Of a stretch of DNA of 56,628 nt, positions 25,498 to 33,483 are shown one piece after another. Source of the stretch: an uncultured Eubacteriales bacterium. Lineage in GTDB: Bacteria > Bacillota > Clostridia > Oscillospirales > CAG-272. The stretch covers positions 1 to 56,628 of the forward strand of contig CAKRPQ010000004.1 in NCBI GenBank assembly GCA_934385225.1, given 5' to 3'. How positions within the stretch are numbered: position 1 is the stretch's first letter; every line of letters starts with the position of its first letter. The notes under the pieces were generated by a model, which made no database searches, was not told the DNA's origin, and saw nothing but the letters and a program-made list of their open reading frames with translations. A program made the position numbers and the translations under genes.

Positions 25498-27315
25498 TCA
25501 GTTATTATCCGAAGCGAATTTTTTCGCTGCCGTAATTATATCGTTCTTTATCTCGTCCGAAAGAACCTTGTCGTGCTCTATTTTAAGGCACAGACTGCTC
25601 TGGTAATGCTCGAAATAGTCGAGCAGCTTTTTCTCGTAGTTCTTTATTTCTTTCGGAGGAACTCCGACAAATATCTTCTCTCTCGCGCAGACGAGCGCTA
25701 TGACCTGTTCATGAAGATTCATCGGGCTTTGCTTATCCTGGCGCAAAAGGCGCATAAGCCCCTCGCCGTATATAAGCTGTTCTCTCGTTCCCGCGTCAAG
25801 ATCGCCGCCGAACTGCGAAAACACCTGCATCTCGCGGTACTGCGCAAGGTCGAGACGAAGTGCGCCGACGGCTTTTTTCATCGCCTTTGTCTGCGCCGCA
25901 CCGCCGACACGCGAAACCGAAAGACCGACGTTGACGGCAGGTCGCTGTCCCGCCGCGAAGAGGTCACTTTCAAGGAATATCTGACCGTCCGTTATCGAAA
26001 TAATATTGGTCGGGATATATGCCGAAACGTCGCCCGCCTGAGTCTCTACTATCGGCAGTGCCGTCATGCTTCCGCCGCCGAGCTTGTCCGAAAGCTGCGC
26101 CGAGCGTTCGAGAAGTCTTGAATGGAGATAAAAGACGTCGCCGGGGTAAGCCTCACGTCCCGGCGCACGTCCGAGAAGAAGACTGAGCGTTCTGTATGCA
26201 ACGGCGTGCTTTGAAAGATCGTCGTAGATTACAAGAACGTCGCGTCCGCGGTACATAAAATACTCCGCCACGGCGCACCCCGCGTAAGGCGCGATATATT
26301 GGAGCGACGCAGGGTCGCTCGCGGGCGAGCTGACAATGACGGTATAGTCCATCGCGCCGCCTTTTGAGAGCACGGACGCAACTTTCGCGACTGAGCTTGC
26401 CTTTTGTCCTATCGCGACATATACGCAGACGACGTTTTTGCCCTTCTGGTTAAGTATCGCGTCTGTCGCGACTGTCGTTTTTCCCGTCTGGCGGTCGCCG
26501 ATGATAAGCTCACGCTGACCCATACCTATCGGGAACATCGAGTCTATCGAAAGAAGTCCCGTTTCAAGCGGTCGCGACACTGGTTTTCTGTCGATTATTC
26601 CGGGTGCGGGACGTTCTGTCGGGAAATATTCCTTTGCGCCTATCTCGCCGAGACCGTCGATCGGTTTTCCGAGAGGGTCTATCATTCTGCCGAGAATTTT
26701 CGTGCTTATCGGTATTCCCGCGGTTCTGCCCGTTCTGACTACTCTCGCTCCCTCGGATATTTCGCTGTCGTCACCGAAAAGAACTATACCTGTCGTTCCG
26801 TCGGAGCGCAGATCCTGCGCCATACCCTTTATGCCGCAGTCAAAAAGGACTATTTCGCCGTATCTGACGTCGTGAAGTCCCTCAATTACCGCAATTCCGT
26901 CGCCGACAGTCCTGACAAAGCCCACCTGCTGGTGTCCCGCGTCAAGCTCAAAATCCTTAATATCCTCGCGCAGAAGCGAGATTATCTTTTCGGGGTCATA
27001 CTGCTTCGGCAGAGCCTGGAACGACTTGCGGAGCTGTCTTATACGTCCGAGCGTACTCCAATCGTAGTTGTCGTCGCCGACAAAAATTCGGAAGCCTCCG
27101 ACGACGGAAGCGTCCTTTTTTATTACAAAATCGACTTTTTCCGCGCCGTATTCTGTGCGGATAAAGCGCTCTATCTTTTCAAGCTGTTCCGATGTCGGCG
27201 GCGTTATACAGTCGATCTCGGCTTTTATTGTGCCGAGCTCGTTTTCTTCCTCTTCCGTGAAGCCTTCCGCGCGTGCGGCGGTCTTGATTTCGTTGTCTTT
27301 TTCGATTCCGCTCAT
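25498..27315 (-). CDS. atpA: ATP synthase F1 subunit alpha with N-terminal delta-like domain
   Basis: 605 residues, about 100 more than usual for alpha. From about residue 105 it is a normal alpha subunit: KIISLLREDI at the N-terminus, Walker A GDRQTGKT at 273-280, and the arginine-finger region SVSRVGG near the C-terminus. Residues about 30-100 resemble the C-terminal domain of subunit delta (OSCP): a TPPTSEQLEKIERF helix, a VVGGFRIFVGDDNYDWS strand pair, and LGRIRQLRKSF. No separate delta gene exists between b and alpha, where it normally lies, and the six-helix delta N-terminal domain is absent. The ATG overlaps the atpF stop by four bases. Confidence 0.93.
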   Translation of the reverse strand: MSGIEKDNEIKTAARAEGFTEEEENELGTIKAEIDCITPPTSEQLEKIERFIRTEYGAEKVDFVIKKDASVVGGFRIFVGDDNYDWSTLGRIRQLRKSFQALPKQYDPEKIISLLREDIKDFELDAGHQQVGFVRTVGDGIAVIEGLHDVRYGEIVLFDCGIKGMAQDLRSDGTTGIVLFGDDSEISEGARVVRTGRTAGIPISTKILGRMIDPLGKPIDGLGEIGAKEYFPTERPAPGIIDRKPVSRPLETGLLSIDSMFPIGMGQRELIIGDRQTGKTTVATDAILNQKGKNVVCVYVAIGQKASSVAKVASVLSKGGAMDYTVIVSSPASDPASLQYIAPYAGCAVAEYFMYRGRDVLVIYDDLSKHAVAYRTLSLLLGRAPGREAYPGDVFYLHSRLLERSAQLSDKLGGGSMTALPIVETQAGDVSAYIPTNIISITDGQIFLESDLFAAGQRPAVNVGLSVSRVGGAAQTKAMKKAVGALRLDLAQYREMQVFSQFGGDLDAGTREQLIYGEGLMRLLRQDKQSPMNLHEQVIALVCAREKIFVGVPPKEIKNYEKKLLDYFEHYQSSLCLKIEHDKVLSDEIKNDIITAAKKFASDNN

Positions 27316-27830
27316 TTTCCGCCTCGCTTCGCTTCGACCGTCTCGTCGGCAAGTCTTATAAATTCATCGTAAAGCGCGCTGTTTCTTTCGGGCGTGACTG
27401 TGTCGCTGAGGAGCTTTTGCGTCGCCGAAATGACAAGCTCTCCGATCTCCGTCTGCGCGGAATCGAGAATATGCTCCTTGCGCGCTTCGGCATCGCTTTC
27501 GGCGGCGGAAATTATGAGGTTTGCCTTTTCTTTCGCCTCCGCCATGCACTGCTTTGCGGCGTCGGTCATTTCTTTCTCCGCCTTTTCTCTCTTTTCGGCG
27601 ATCTCACGCTCCGCGTCGGCAAGTCTTTGCTCGTATTCCGCTTTCAGAGAAGCATTTTTCTCCGCGTCCTCGCGGTTTTTCTTTTCAAGCTCCTCGTAGT
27701 GCGCTTTGCGCTCGTCGAGAAACTTGTTTACGGGCTTAAAAAGCAGGAGCGATAGTCCGCCCGCAAGTATAACGAAATTGAGCATATGCAAAAGCACCTG
27801 CATAAAGTCTATGTTAAGAGGCAGATCCAT
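27312..27830 (-). CDS. atpF: ATP synthase Fo subunit b
   Basis: A 172-residue peripheral-stalk subunit. One N-terminal membrane helix (about 11-31, VLLHMLNFVILAGGLSLLLF) is followed by a long charged coiled coil rich in Glu, Lys and Ala. It normally binds delta at the top of F1; here its partner would be the delta-like domain fused to alpha. It sits between c and alpha and overlaps the alpha start. Confidence 0.93.
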   Translation of the reverse strand: MDLPLNIDFMQVLLHMLNFVILAGGLSLLLFKPVNKFLDERKAHYEELEKKNREDAEKNASLKAEYEQRLADAEREIAEKREKAEKEMTDAAKQCMAEAKEKANLIISAAESDAEARKEHILDSAQTEIGELVISATQKLLSDTVTPERNSALYDEFIRLADETVEAKRGGK

Positions 27831-27862
27831 TTCGATGCCCTCCTTTCAGAATATAACGCCCG

Positions 27863-28225
27863 TCAAAGGACGAATATGATAAGAATTGCGACGATAAGAG
27901 CGTAAATGATAGCGGTCTCGATAAAGACAAGACCGAGCATCATGGCGGAATTTATCTTGCCCGCAGCTTCGGGCTGGCGAGCCATGCTCTCCGCGCTCTT
28001 GCCGATGGCAAAAGCCATTCCGACAGCGCCTGCCGTAGCGACGACTGCAACAGTGATCGCAGCCGCTACCGCTTTTGCGGCGGTCGGATCGGACGTCTTT
28101 TCTGTCTGTGCGGTTTCTGTCGGTGCTTCTTCTCCGTCTGCCGCAAATGCGGGAACAAAAGCGGAAAGAGCAAGCATAAGTACAAGTGAGAGTGCAAGGA
28201 CAAAGGATAATTTCTTCATTTTCAT
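27863..28225 (-). CDS. atpE: ATP synthase Fo subunit c, extended precursor
   Basis: About 120 residues, compared with 70-90 for typical c subunits. Residues about 50-120 are a normal c hairpin: the GKSAESMARQPEA polar loop and the ion-carrying Glu in FIETAIIYAL (about residue 103). The Gln found in helix 1 of sodium-binding rings is Met here, which favours protons (inference). The first 30 residues look like a signal peptide ending AFVPAFA-AD, followed by an acidic DGEEAPTETAQTEKTSD stretch. ATG 28225 overlaps the atpB stop as TGATG; TTG 28228 and ATG 28219 are alternatives. Confidence 0.92.
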   Translation of the reverse strand: MKMKKLSFVLALSLVLMLALSAFVPAFAADGEEAPTETAQTEKTSDPTAAKAVAAAITVAVVATAGAVGMAFAIGKSAESMARQPEAAGKINSAMMLGLVFIETAIIYALIVAILIIFVL

Positions 28226-29121
28226 CAAACCTCGTTTTCTTTGATTTTTTCTTTATTGTTTATTTTATTCTTTACTTTCTTTTTTTTAGGCTCTGCCGCC
28301 TCGCCGTAGAATATCGAAACGAGCGTGGTCAGAACGTACATCTGAATAAGCGCGTGCAGAAGCGTGAACATCACGCCGACAAACACGGGGAGAACAAAGC
28401 TGAGGTTCACATAATAGTAAACAAGCTCCGTGACGAGAAGTCCGCTGAGAAGCGCACCGAAAAGTCGGAAGCTCATCGAAATCGGGAGCGAAAAGTCTTT
28501 CAGAACTCCGAGCATTCCCTTTATTCCTCCGCAGACAAGTCCCGCACCGAGAATGAACAGATACGACGTCACGCCCATGGCGATCGCGCCGTTTATATCC
28601 GCGAGCGGGGCGGGAAGCGCTATCGAAGCGCCGCGCGTTGTGACCGCCTGAATTCCGAAAAGCTCGAAAAGCGTCCCAAAGAACACATAAACGCCCGCAC
28701 CGAATATATACGAGCCGACGAGATGGCTCCTGTGCGGGCTGTTCGTCCTTGCCATATTTGAGAAGAACTCCACTATGCTCTCGATAACGCTCTGAAATTT
28801 TCCGGGGATATATTTGAAGTGCGGGATCGCGAATATGCGAATGGCGAGAGCCGCGAGCAGGAGCAGAGCCGTCACAACATAAGCCGATATAAGCGCGGGA
28901 TTGACTTCAAGCCCGAAGAGAGAGATTTTCCCTTCCTCGTGAAGCACGCCGTCGCGCATCGCTTCCTTTATCGTCTCGGTTTTCTCGGGCGGGTCGCCCA
29001 TGAGAAGTATCACCGCAAAGATAACAAGTATCAAAGCAAGCCAGACGATAATAAATATTCGTTTTTTGCTGTTTTTTTTGCAGTCTGTTTTCTTTTTTTC
29101 TTCTTTTACCTGAAATTTCAT
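28225..29121 (-). CDS. atpB: ATP synthase Fo subunit a
   Basis: A 298-residue membrane subunit, first gene of the operon. The essential Arg is Arg219 in the helix beginning SMSFRLFGALLSG. The C-terminal helix pair (LHALIQMYVLTTLVSIFY) is complete and is followed by a Lys/Asn-rich tail. A basic N-terminus and the first helix (about 22-41) are followed by a charged loop (PPEKTETIKEAMRDG). The ribosome-binding site is GAGG placed rather far from the ATG. Confidence 0.93.
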   Translation of the reverse strand: MKFQVKEEKKKTDCKKNSKKRIFIIVWLALILVIFAVILLMGDPPEKTETIKEAMRDGVLHEEGKISLFGLEVNPALISAYVVTALLLLAALAIRIFAIPHFKYIPGKFQSVIESIVEFFSNMARTNSPHRSHLVGSYIFGAGVYVFFGTLFELFGIQAVTTRGASIALPAPLADINGAIAMGVTSYLFILGAGLVCGGIKGMLGVLKDFSLPISMSFRLFGALLSGLLVTELVYYYVNLSFVLPVFVGVMFTLLHALIQMYVLTTLVSIFYGEAAEPKKKKVKNKINNKEKIKENEV

Positions 29122-29160
29122 CGAAAAAACGTCCGCCTCACTTAAAAATTATGATAGAGT

Positions 29161-29189
29161 ATTATAACACCGAGTGCGAAAAAAGTCAA
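29161..29189 (-). promoter_or_regulatory. promoter of the ATP synthase operon
   Basis: On the minus strand, TTGACT (plus 29184-29189) and TATAAT (plus 29161-29166) are separated by 17 bases, 40 bases upstream of atpB. Confidence 0.8.
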
Positions 29190-29246
29190 TATCCGCGCTC
29201 CAAATTAAAAAACAGGTGAAAATTCGTTCAAAGTTTATCCGAAAAC

Positions 29247-29936
29247 TTATGTCTTTTTTTCTTCTGCATACTCGGGAACTATCATTATGCAGAGCGCCGC
29301 AAAAAGGAACGCCGAGCAGACCCATACGGCACGGGTGCCGAGCAGAACGGACATATAATTTCCCGACGCCGCGCCGAGAGCAAAGACGGCAATGACGCCG
29401 AAATACACAAGCGCACGGCCGAGCGCAGACCTGTTTCCCGTGTGGAAAAACTCACAGAAAGCCTCCGTGCCGCTGCGCAGGTTTCCTATGCACATCGTGC
29501 TTGCATAGACGTGCTTTTTGACTTTATGAAACGCCTGCACTTGAAGCGCGCAGACAAACGAAACGAGCGCGTTCGCAAGCCTGTCAAGCCGATTCGGGAG
29601 AAAACCGACAGCTAAAAGAATGATTATTTCGCACGCAAGCACTGTCTGCCGCCAGTGAAAATGCGTGTAACCGCCGAACTTTATGTGAACGACCTCCGCG
29701 ATAACGGTTCCGAACACAAACGAAAGAACGGGTACGATATATTTAAGCACCGTTTTCGTGTCGCCGTCAAAGACGGCGGAACTCATAAGCACGATATTTC
29801 CCGTCTGCGCGTTCGCAAAGACCTCTCCGCGGCAGGTGTATGTATAGGCGTCCTGAAAGCCGCCCGAAAACGCGACAAGCGCCGCCACGAGAAAGCTGTC
29901 GGACATCTGCCCCGAAAGGAAACGCCTTTTTTTCAT
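29247..29936 (-). CDS. YoaK/DUF1275 family membrane protein
   Basis: A 229-residue membrane protein with about six helices and the family start pattern: AFSGGFQDAYTY followed by FANAQTGNIVLMSSA. The function of this widespread family is not established. It starts one base after the small membrane protein gene upstream, so the two are cotranscribed. Both diverge from a LysR regulator. Confidence 0.87.
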   Translation of the reverse strand: MKKRRFLSGQMSDSFLVAALVAFSGGFQDAYTYTCRGEVFANAQTGNIVLMSSAVFDGDTKTVLKYIVPVLSFVFGTVIAEVVHIKFGGYTHFHWRQTVLACEIIILLAVGFLPNRLDRLANALVSFVCALQVQAFHKVKKHVYASTMCIGNLRSGTEAFCEFFHTGNRSALGRALVYFGVIAVFALGAASGNYMSVLLGTRAVWVCSAFLFAALCIMIVPEYAEEKKT

Positions 29937-29937
29937 A

Positions 29938-30192
29938 TCAGATATTCACCTTTCGCGGCAGGGAAAACAGAAAAGCCGCATAGGACAGCATAAATCCGAG
30001 CGCGGTCGCGAAAAGGAGCGCACAGCTGTCATTTTCAATGCAGGCTCTGACCGTTCCGAGAAGCATTCCGACGCCCATTACCGCCGAAAAAACGCGTCCC
30101 TCGCCGCTTTCGTTTTTTCGGAGCGAATTTGCAATGACGAAAGCGAGTGAAATGTCAAAACACAAAAACATAATAATTTCAAAAAGTCTCAT
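29938..30192 (-). CDS. small three-helix membrane protein
   Basis: 84 residues from ATG 30192, preceded by GAAGGA; a start six codons earlier is open but has no ribosome-binding site. Three hydrophobic stretches cover most of it (MRLFEIIMFLCFDISLAF, a Gly-Met-rich middle, FATALGFMLSYAAFLF). I do not recognise a family. It is coupled to the DUF1275 gene and may be its partner. Confidence 0.65.
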   Translation of the reverse strand: MRLFEIIMFLCFDISLAFVIANSLRKNESGEGRVFSAVMGVGMLLGTVRACIENDSCALLFATALGFMLSYAAFLFSLPRKVNI

Positions 30193-30217
30193 GCTGTTTC
30201 CTTCTTTCATTTTTATA

Positions 30218-30246
30218 TTGACTTTTTAACACCGATATATTATAAT
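30218..30246 (+). promoter_or_regulatory. promoter of the LysR regulator gene
   Basis: TTGACT (30218-30223) and TATAAT (30241-30246) with a 17-base spacer. Its -10 box overlaps the -10 box of the divergent minus-strand promoter. Confidence 0.7.
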
Positions 30247-30267
30247 ACCCTTGCGGATATATGTAAA
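30239..30267 (-). promoter_or_regulatory. divergent promoter of the DUF1275 pair
   Basis: On the minus strand, TTTACA (plus 30262-30267) and TATAAT (plus 30239-30244) have a 17-base spacer. The adjacent AT-rich dyads (ATATATTTGTCATATAT region, 30268-30300) could hold the LysR-type site. Confidence 0.6.
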
Positions 30268-30314
30268 ATATATATTTGTCATATATCATATATCAAAAAT
30301 CTATGGAGAATAAA

Positions 30315-31199
30315 ATGTACATAAGCTACGAATATTACAGAGCTTTTTATTATGTTGCGAAATACGGCAGCGTGTCTGTTGCGGCAAAGGAAACTCTGTC
30401 AAGTCAGCCGAACCTCACAAGAACGATAAAAACGCTCGAATCGGAGCTCGGTTGCCCGCTCTTTTTCAGGACAAACCGCGGAATGAATCTCACCCCCGAG
30501 GGCGAAAGGCTCTACGAACATATAAAAAACGCCGTTGCACAGATTGAAGCGGGCGAAAACGAAATAAACGAAAGCAAGGATCTGAGAAGCGGAAAGGTTT
30601 TCATCGCAGCAAGCGAAGTCGCCCTGCGCTGCCTGCTTCTCCCGATACTGAAAGAATACCGTTCGCTTTATCCGGGCATTAAAATGCGGATAAGCAACTA
30701 CTCTACGCCGCAGGCAATAAACGCACTGCTCTGCGGAAAAGCGGACATTGCGGTCGTTTCCTCTCCGACGGCAAGCTCCGACGCACTCACGGAAACAGCC
30801 GTTAAAAAAATATCCGATGTCGCCGTATGCCCGCCCGAATTCACGGCACTCTGCGGTGCGGATATTCCTCTCCGCGCACTCTGCGACTACCCTCTTATCG
30901 CTCTCGGTTCGGACACCAAATCATTCGAATTTTTCTCCGCCTTTTTTGAGAGCGTCGGACTTGAATACAGCCCCGACATTGAGGCTTTCACCGCCGATCA
31001 GATACTTCCGCTCGCCGAAGCGGGTCTCGGCGTCGGCTTTATTCCGCGCGATTTTGTAAAAAGCTCCGACGGCGTGCGGATAATCGACCTCAAGGAATCT
31101 GTTCCCGAAAGAAGCGTTTGCCTTATCAAACGCGCGGGACAACCGCTCTCCGTCGCCGCCGCAACACTCGAAAAAATGATACTCGGCGCGTCGGAATAA
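30315..31199 (+). CDS. LysR family transcriptional regulator
   Basis: About 294 residues. The winged helix-turn-helix covers residues about 3-62 (FYYVAKYGSVSVAAKETL, SQPNLTRTIKTLE, FFRTNRG), followed by a periplasmic-binding-like effector domain. GGAG lies seven bases before ATG 30315, which favours this start over ATG 30303. It is divergent from the DUF1275 pair with overlapping promoters, the classical arrangement for a LysR protein that controls its neighbour and itself. The effector is unknown. Confidence 0.9.
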   Translation: MYISYEYYRAFYYVAKYGSVSVAAKETLSSQPNLTRTIKTLESELGCPLFFRTNRGMNLTPEGERLYEHIKNAVAQIEAGENEINESKDLRSGKVFIAASEVALRCLLLPILKEYRSLYPGIKMRISNYSTPQAINALLCGKADIAVVSSPTASSDALTETAVKKISDVAVCPPEFTALCGADIPLRALCDYPLIALGSDTKSFEFFSAFFESVGLEYSPDIEAFTADQILPLAEAGLGVGFIPRDFVKSSDGVRIIDLKESVPERSVCLIKRAGQPLSVAAATLEKMILGASE

Positions 31200-31272
31200 C
31201 CGCCGTCTTCGTTAAACATCTTCAAAATCGTGCAGACTTTACGCCCGAAAACAAAAAAGGCGGTCGCACCGC

Positions 31273-31301
31273 TTGAAAATAAGTCTCGTAAATGCTACAA
31301 T
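31273..31301 (+). promoter_or_regulatory. promoter of the FAD oxidoreductase gene
   Basis: TTGAAA (31273-31278) and TACAAT (31296-31301) with a 17-base spacer. Confidence 0.7.
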
Positions 31302-31321
31302 CGTAAAAAAGAGGTGAAAAT

Positions 31322-33106
31322 ATGCTTGAACACAAAAAAATAGAAGCCGATCTTCTCGTTGTCGGCGGCGGTCTTGCGGGTCTCTGCTGCGCCGTTTCGG
31401 CGGCAAGAAACGGTCTCTCCGTCGTTCTCATGCACGACAGGAGCGTTCTCGGCGGAAACGCGTCCTCGGAAATAAGAATGTGGGTCTGCGGTGCGCGCGG
31501 AGAACACAACAGGGAAACGGGTCTTATCGAAGAAATAATGCTCGAAAACTACTACCGCAATCCGACGAAAAACTACTTCATCTGGGACACCGTTCTCTAC
31601 GGTATTGCCCGCGCCGAAAAAAACCTCACCCTGCTCCTCGACTGCGCCGCGATGGACGCGGAAACGGAGGCGGGAGATTTCAGGGACGGCAGAACCGTGC
31701 GCATAAAGCGCGTAACGGGATATCAGACGACGACACAGATATTTTTCGATGTGGAAGCGACATACTTTGCCGACTGCTCGGGCGACAGCATACTTGCGCC
31801 GCTGACGGGTGCGCATTTCCGTATCGGACGCGAGGGTACGGACGAATTTAGCGAAAAAACGAGCGTAAAAGAACACGACGACATGACAATGGGAATGAGC
31901 GTTATGGTTTACGGCAGGGAAACGACGGGCGAGGTACGCTTCACGCCACCCGAATGGGCGGCAAAACCCGACGCGAAAAATTACGAAAAACGCTACATGG
32001 GACTTGCCGACCCATACGAAAACTTCTGGTATCTCGAACTCGGTGGCGACAGAGACGCTATCCGTGACACGGAAGCTCTCCGCGACGAGCTTATCGGACT
32101 TGCACTCGGCACGTGGGACTATGTGAAAAACCGCGCCGAAGCGGAAAAAGCGAAAAACTGGGACATTGATTTTCTCGGTTTTCTTCCCGGCAAGCGCGAA
32201 TCAAGACGTATGTGCGGCGAATACACGGTGACGGGGAACGACATTCTGTCGGGCAGGGTATTTGATGACACTGTCGCCTACGGCGGCTGGCCTATGGACG
32301 ACCACTACCCGGCGGGCTTTTATCGCCGCGGAGCGCCGAACAGATACACGGACACGCCGTCGCCCTACACGCTCCCGTACCGTGCGTTGTACTCCGAAAA
32401 CGTCGAAAATCTTTTCTTTGCGGGACGCAACATCAGTATGACACACACCGCCATGAGCAGTGCGCGCGTTATGGCTACCTGCGCCCTTCTCGGAGAGGCT
32501 GTCGGCACGGCGGCAAGCGTCGCAAAGGATTTTTCGCTGACGCCTCACGGCGTTTATCTCGAAAAAATCGGCGAGCTTCAAGAGCGGCTTATGCGGCAGG
32601 ACGTTTTTCTTCCGCATTTTTCGCGCAAAGTCTCGGATATTTGCCGCTTAGCACCGCTTTTCTGCGGCGAAAGCCATGTCACGGGTGCGCTTCTGCGTTC
32701 GGGAAACGACCGCGAACACATTCTGTGCGAGGGAACAAAGCCCGCCTCGGTCAAAGCGGGCGAAGCGCTCGAATACCGCATAGGAAAACCCGCGCGTATC
32801 GAACGCGTTCACATAACCTTTGACAGCGACCTTGACAGAGAGTCGTTTGACGTCTCCGTATGCGAGAGGGAACACTCAATGCGCGCAAACGTCCCGCTTG
32901 ACGCTCCGCAGTTCACCCTGCCGAGTACGCTCTGCCGTTCGTTTTCTCTTATCGGCACGCTTGACGGGAAAAGCACGGTTCTTTTTGGCGAGGAAAACAA
33001 CCGAAAGCGCGCTTACGACATTCCCGTCCGCGGCGAATTTGACACGCTCACGCTCGTTCCGCATGACGCGGGCGGCACAAGGGTCATTTCGTTCGATTTC
33101 ACCTAA
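31322..33106 (+). CDS. FAD-dependent oxidoreductase
   Basis: A 594-residue flavoprotein of the FAD_oxidored type. It has a Rossmann GGGLAG (15-20) after a VVGGG strand, the characteristic GGNASSEIRMWVCGA stretch, an FADCSGDS segment and a C-terminal FAD-closing region (LFFAGRNISMTHTAMSSARV). The last 130 residues form an extra beta-rich domain. Related proteins are often found with carbohydrate-degradation genes, but the substrate is not known. GAGG precedes the ATG. It forms a single-gene unit. Confidence 0.83.
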   Translation: MLEHKKIEADLLVVGGGLAGLCCAVSAARNGLSVVLMHDRSVLGGNASSEIRMWVCGARGEHNRETGLIEEIMLENYYRNPTKNYFIWDTVLYGIARAEKNLTLLLDCAAMDAETEAGDFRDGRTVRIKRVTGYQTTTQIFFDVEATYFADCSGDSILAPLTGAHFRIGREGTDEFSEKTSVKEHDDMTMGMSVMVYGRETTGEVRFTPPEWAAKPDAKNYEKRYMGLADPYENFWYLELGGDRDAIRDTEALRDELIGLALGTWDYVKNRAEAEKAKNWDIDFLGFLPGKRESRRMCGEYTVTGNDILSGRVFDDTVAYGGWPMDDHYPAGFYRRGAPNRYTDTPSPYTLPYRALYSENVENLFFAGRNISMTHTAMSSARVMATCALLGEAVGTAASVAKDFSLTPHGVYLEKIGELQERLMRQDVFLPHFSRKVSDICRLAPLFCGESHVTGALLRSGNDREHILCEGTKPASVKAGEALEYRIGKPARIERVHITFDSDLDRESFDVSVCEREHSMRANVPLDAPQFTLPSTLCRSFSLIGTLDGKSTVLFGEENNRKRAYDIPVRGEFDTLTLVPHDAGGTRVISFDFT

Positions 33107-33127
33107 AAAACGCACAAAAAAGTTATA

Positions 33128-33148
33128 ACCACCGGCTAAGCCGGTGAC
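33128..33148. repeat. hairpin near a possible IS200/IS605-like end
   Basis: CACCGGC-TAA-GCCGGTG lies just after the oxidoreductase gene. A similar but imperfect hairpin, ACCACCCGC-TTT-GCGTGCGGT, occurs near 33385-33405. Hairpins of this kind mark ends of IS200/IS605 elements, although no transposase is present. Confidence 0.3.
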
Positions 33149-33222
33149 TTGCACAGCCCTCTGAAAAGTCTGACATTTGCAAATTTGCACAACAGTCGCA
33201 AATGCGAAGGTAACTATTTTTC

Positions 33223-33345
33223 GCCTCCCTTGTGTAAAGGGAGGTGCCGAGCAACGCGAGGCGGAGGGATTGTAAAATTCACATGACTGAAACAATCCCT
33301 CAGTCGCCTACGGCGACAGCTCCCTTTGCACAAGGGAGCCACCGC
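33223..33345. repeat. pair of inverted repeat copies
   Basis: Left copy 33223-33273 (CCTCCCTTGTGTAAAGGGAGG, one base longer than the core, through GGAGGGATTGT) and right copy 33292-33343 (ACAATCCCT through CTCCCTTTGCACAAGGGAG) are related in inverted orientation. They share the CTCCCTTGTG core with repeats A and B at the left end of the window. The 377-base gap 33107-33483 holds only repeats and a terminator. Confidence 0.6.
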
Positions 33346-33420
33346 TGCGGCGGGATTGCTCATCGGCAAAAAACTCTACTGTACCACCCGCTTTGCGTGC
33401 GGTTTTCTTGACACAAACAA

Positions 33421-33456
33421 AAGCAGCCTCTCCGCTTTCGCGGAAAGGCTGCTTTA
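33421..33456 (-). terminator. terminator of the rpmG-rplA operon
   Basis: AAAGCAGCCTCTCCGC (33421-33436) pairs with GCGGAAAGGCTGCTTT (33441-33456) with one mismatch; T4 follows on the minus strand. It lies 28 bases after the rplA stop. Confidence 0.8.
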
Positions 33457-33483
33457 TTAAATTACTTAATATTAAGCCGCTTA

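Noticed and set aside
27863..28225. Sodium-coupled ATP synthase
   Set aside because: The helix-1 Gln needed for sodium binding is Met and the Glu is followed by Thr-Ala rather than Ser-Thr, so proton coupling is more likely. This is only a sequence-level inference.
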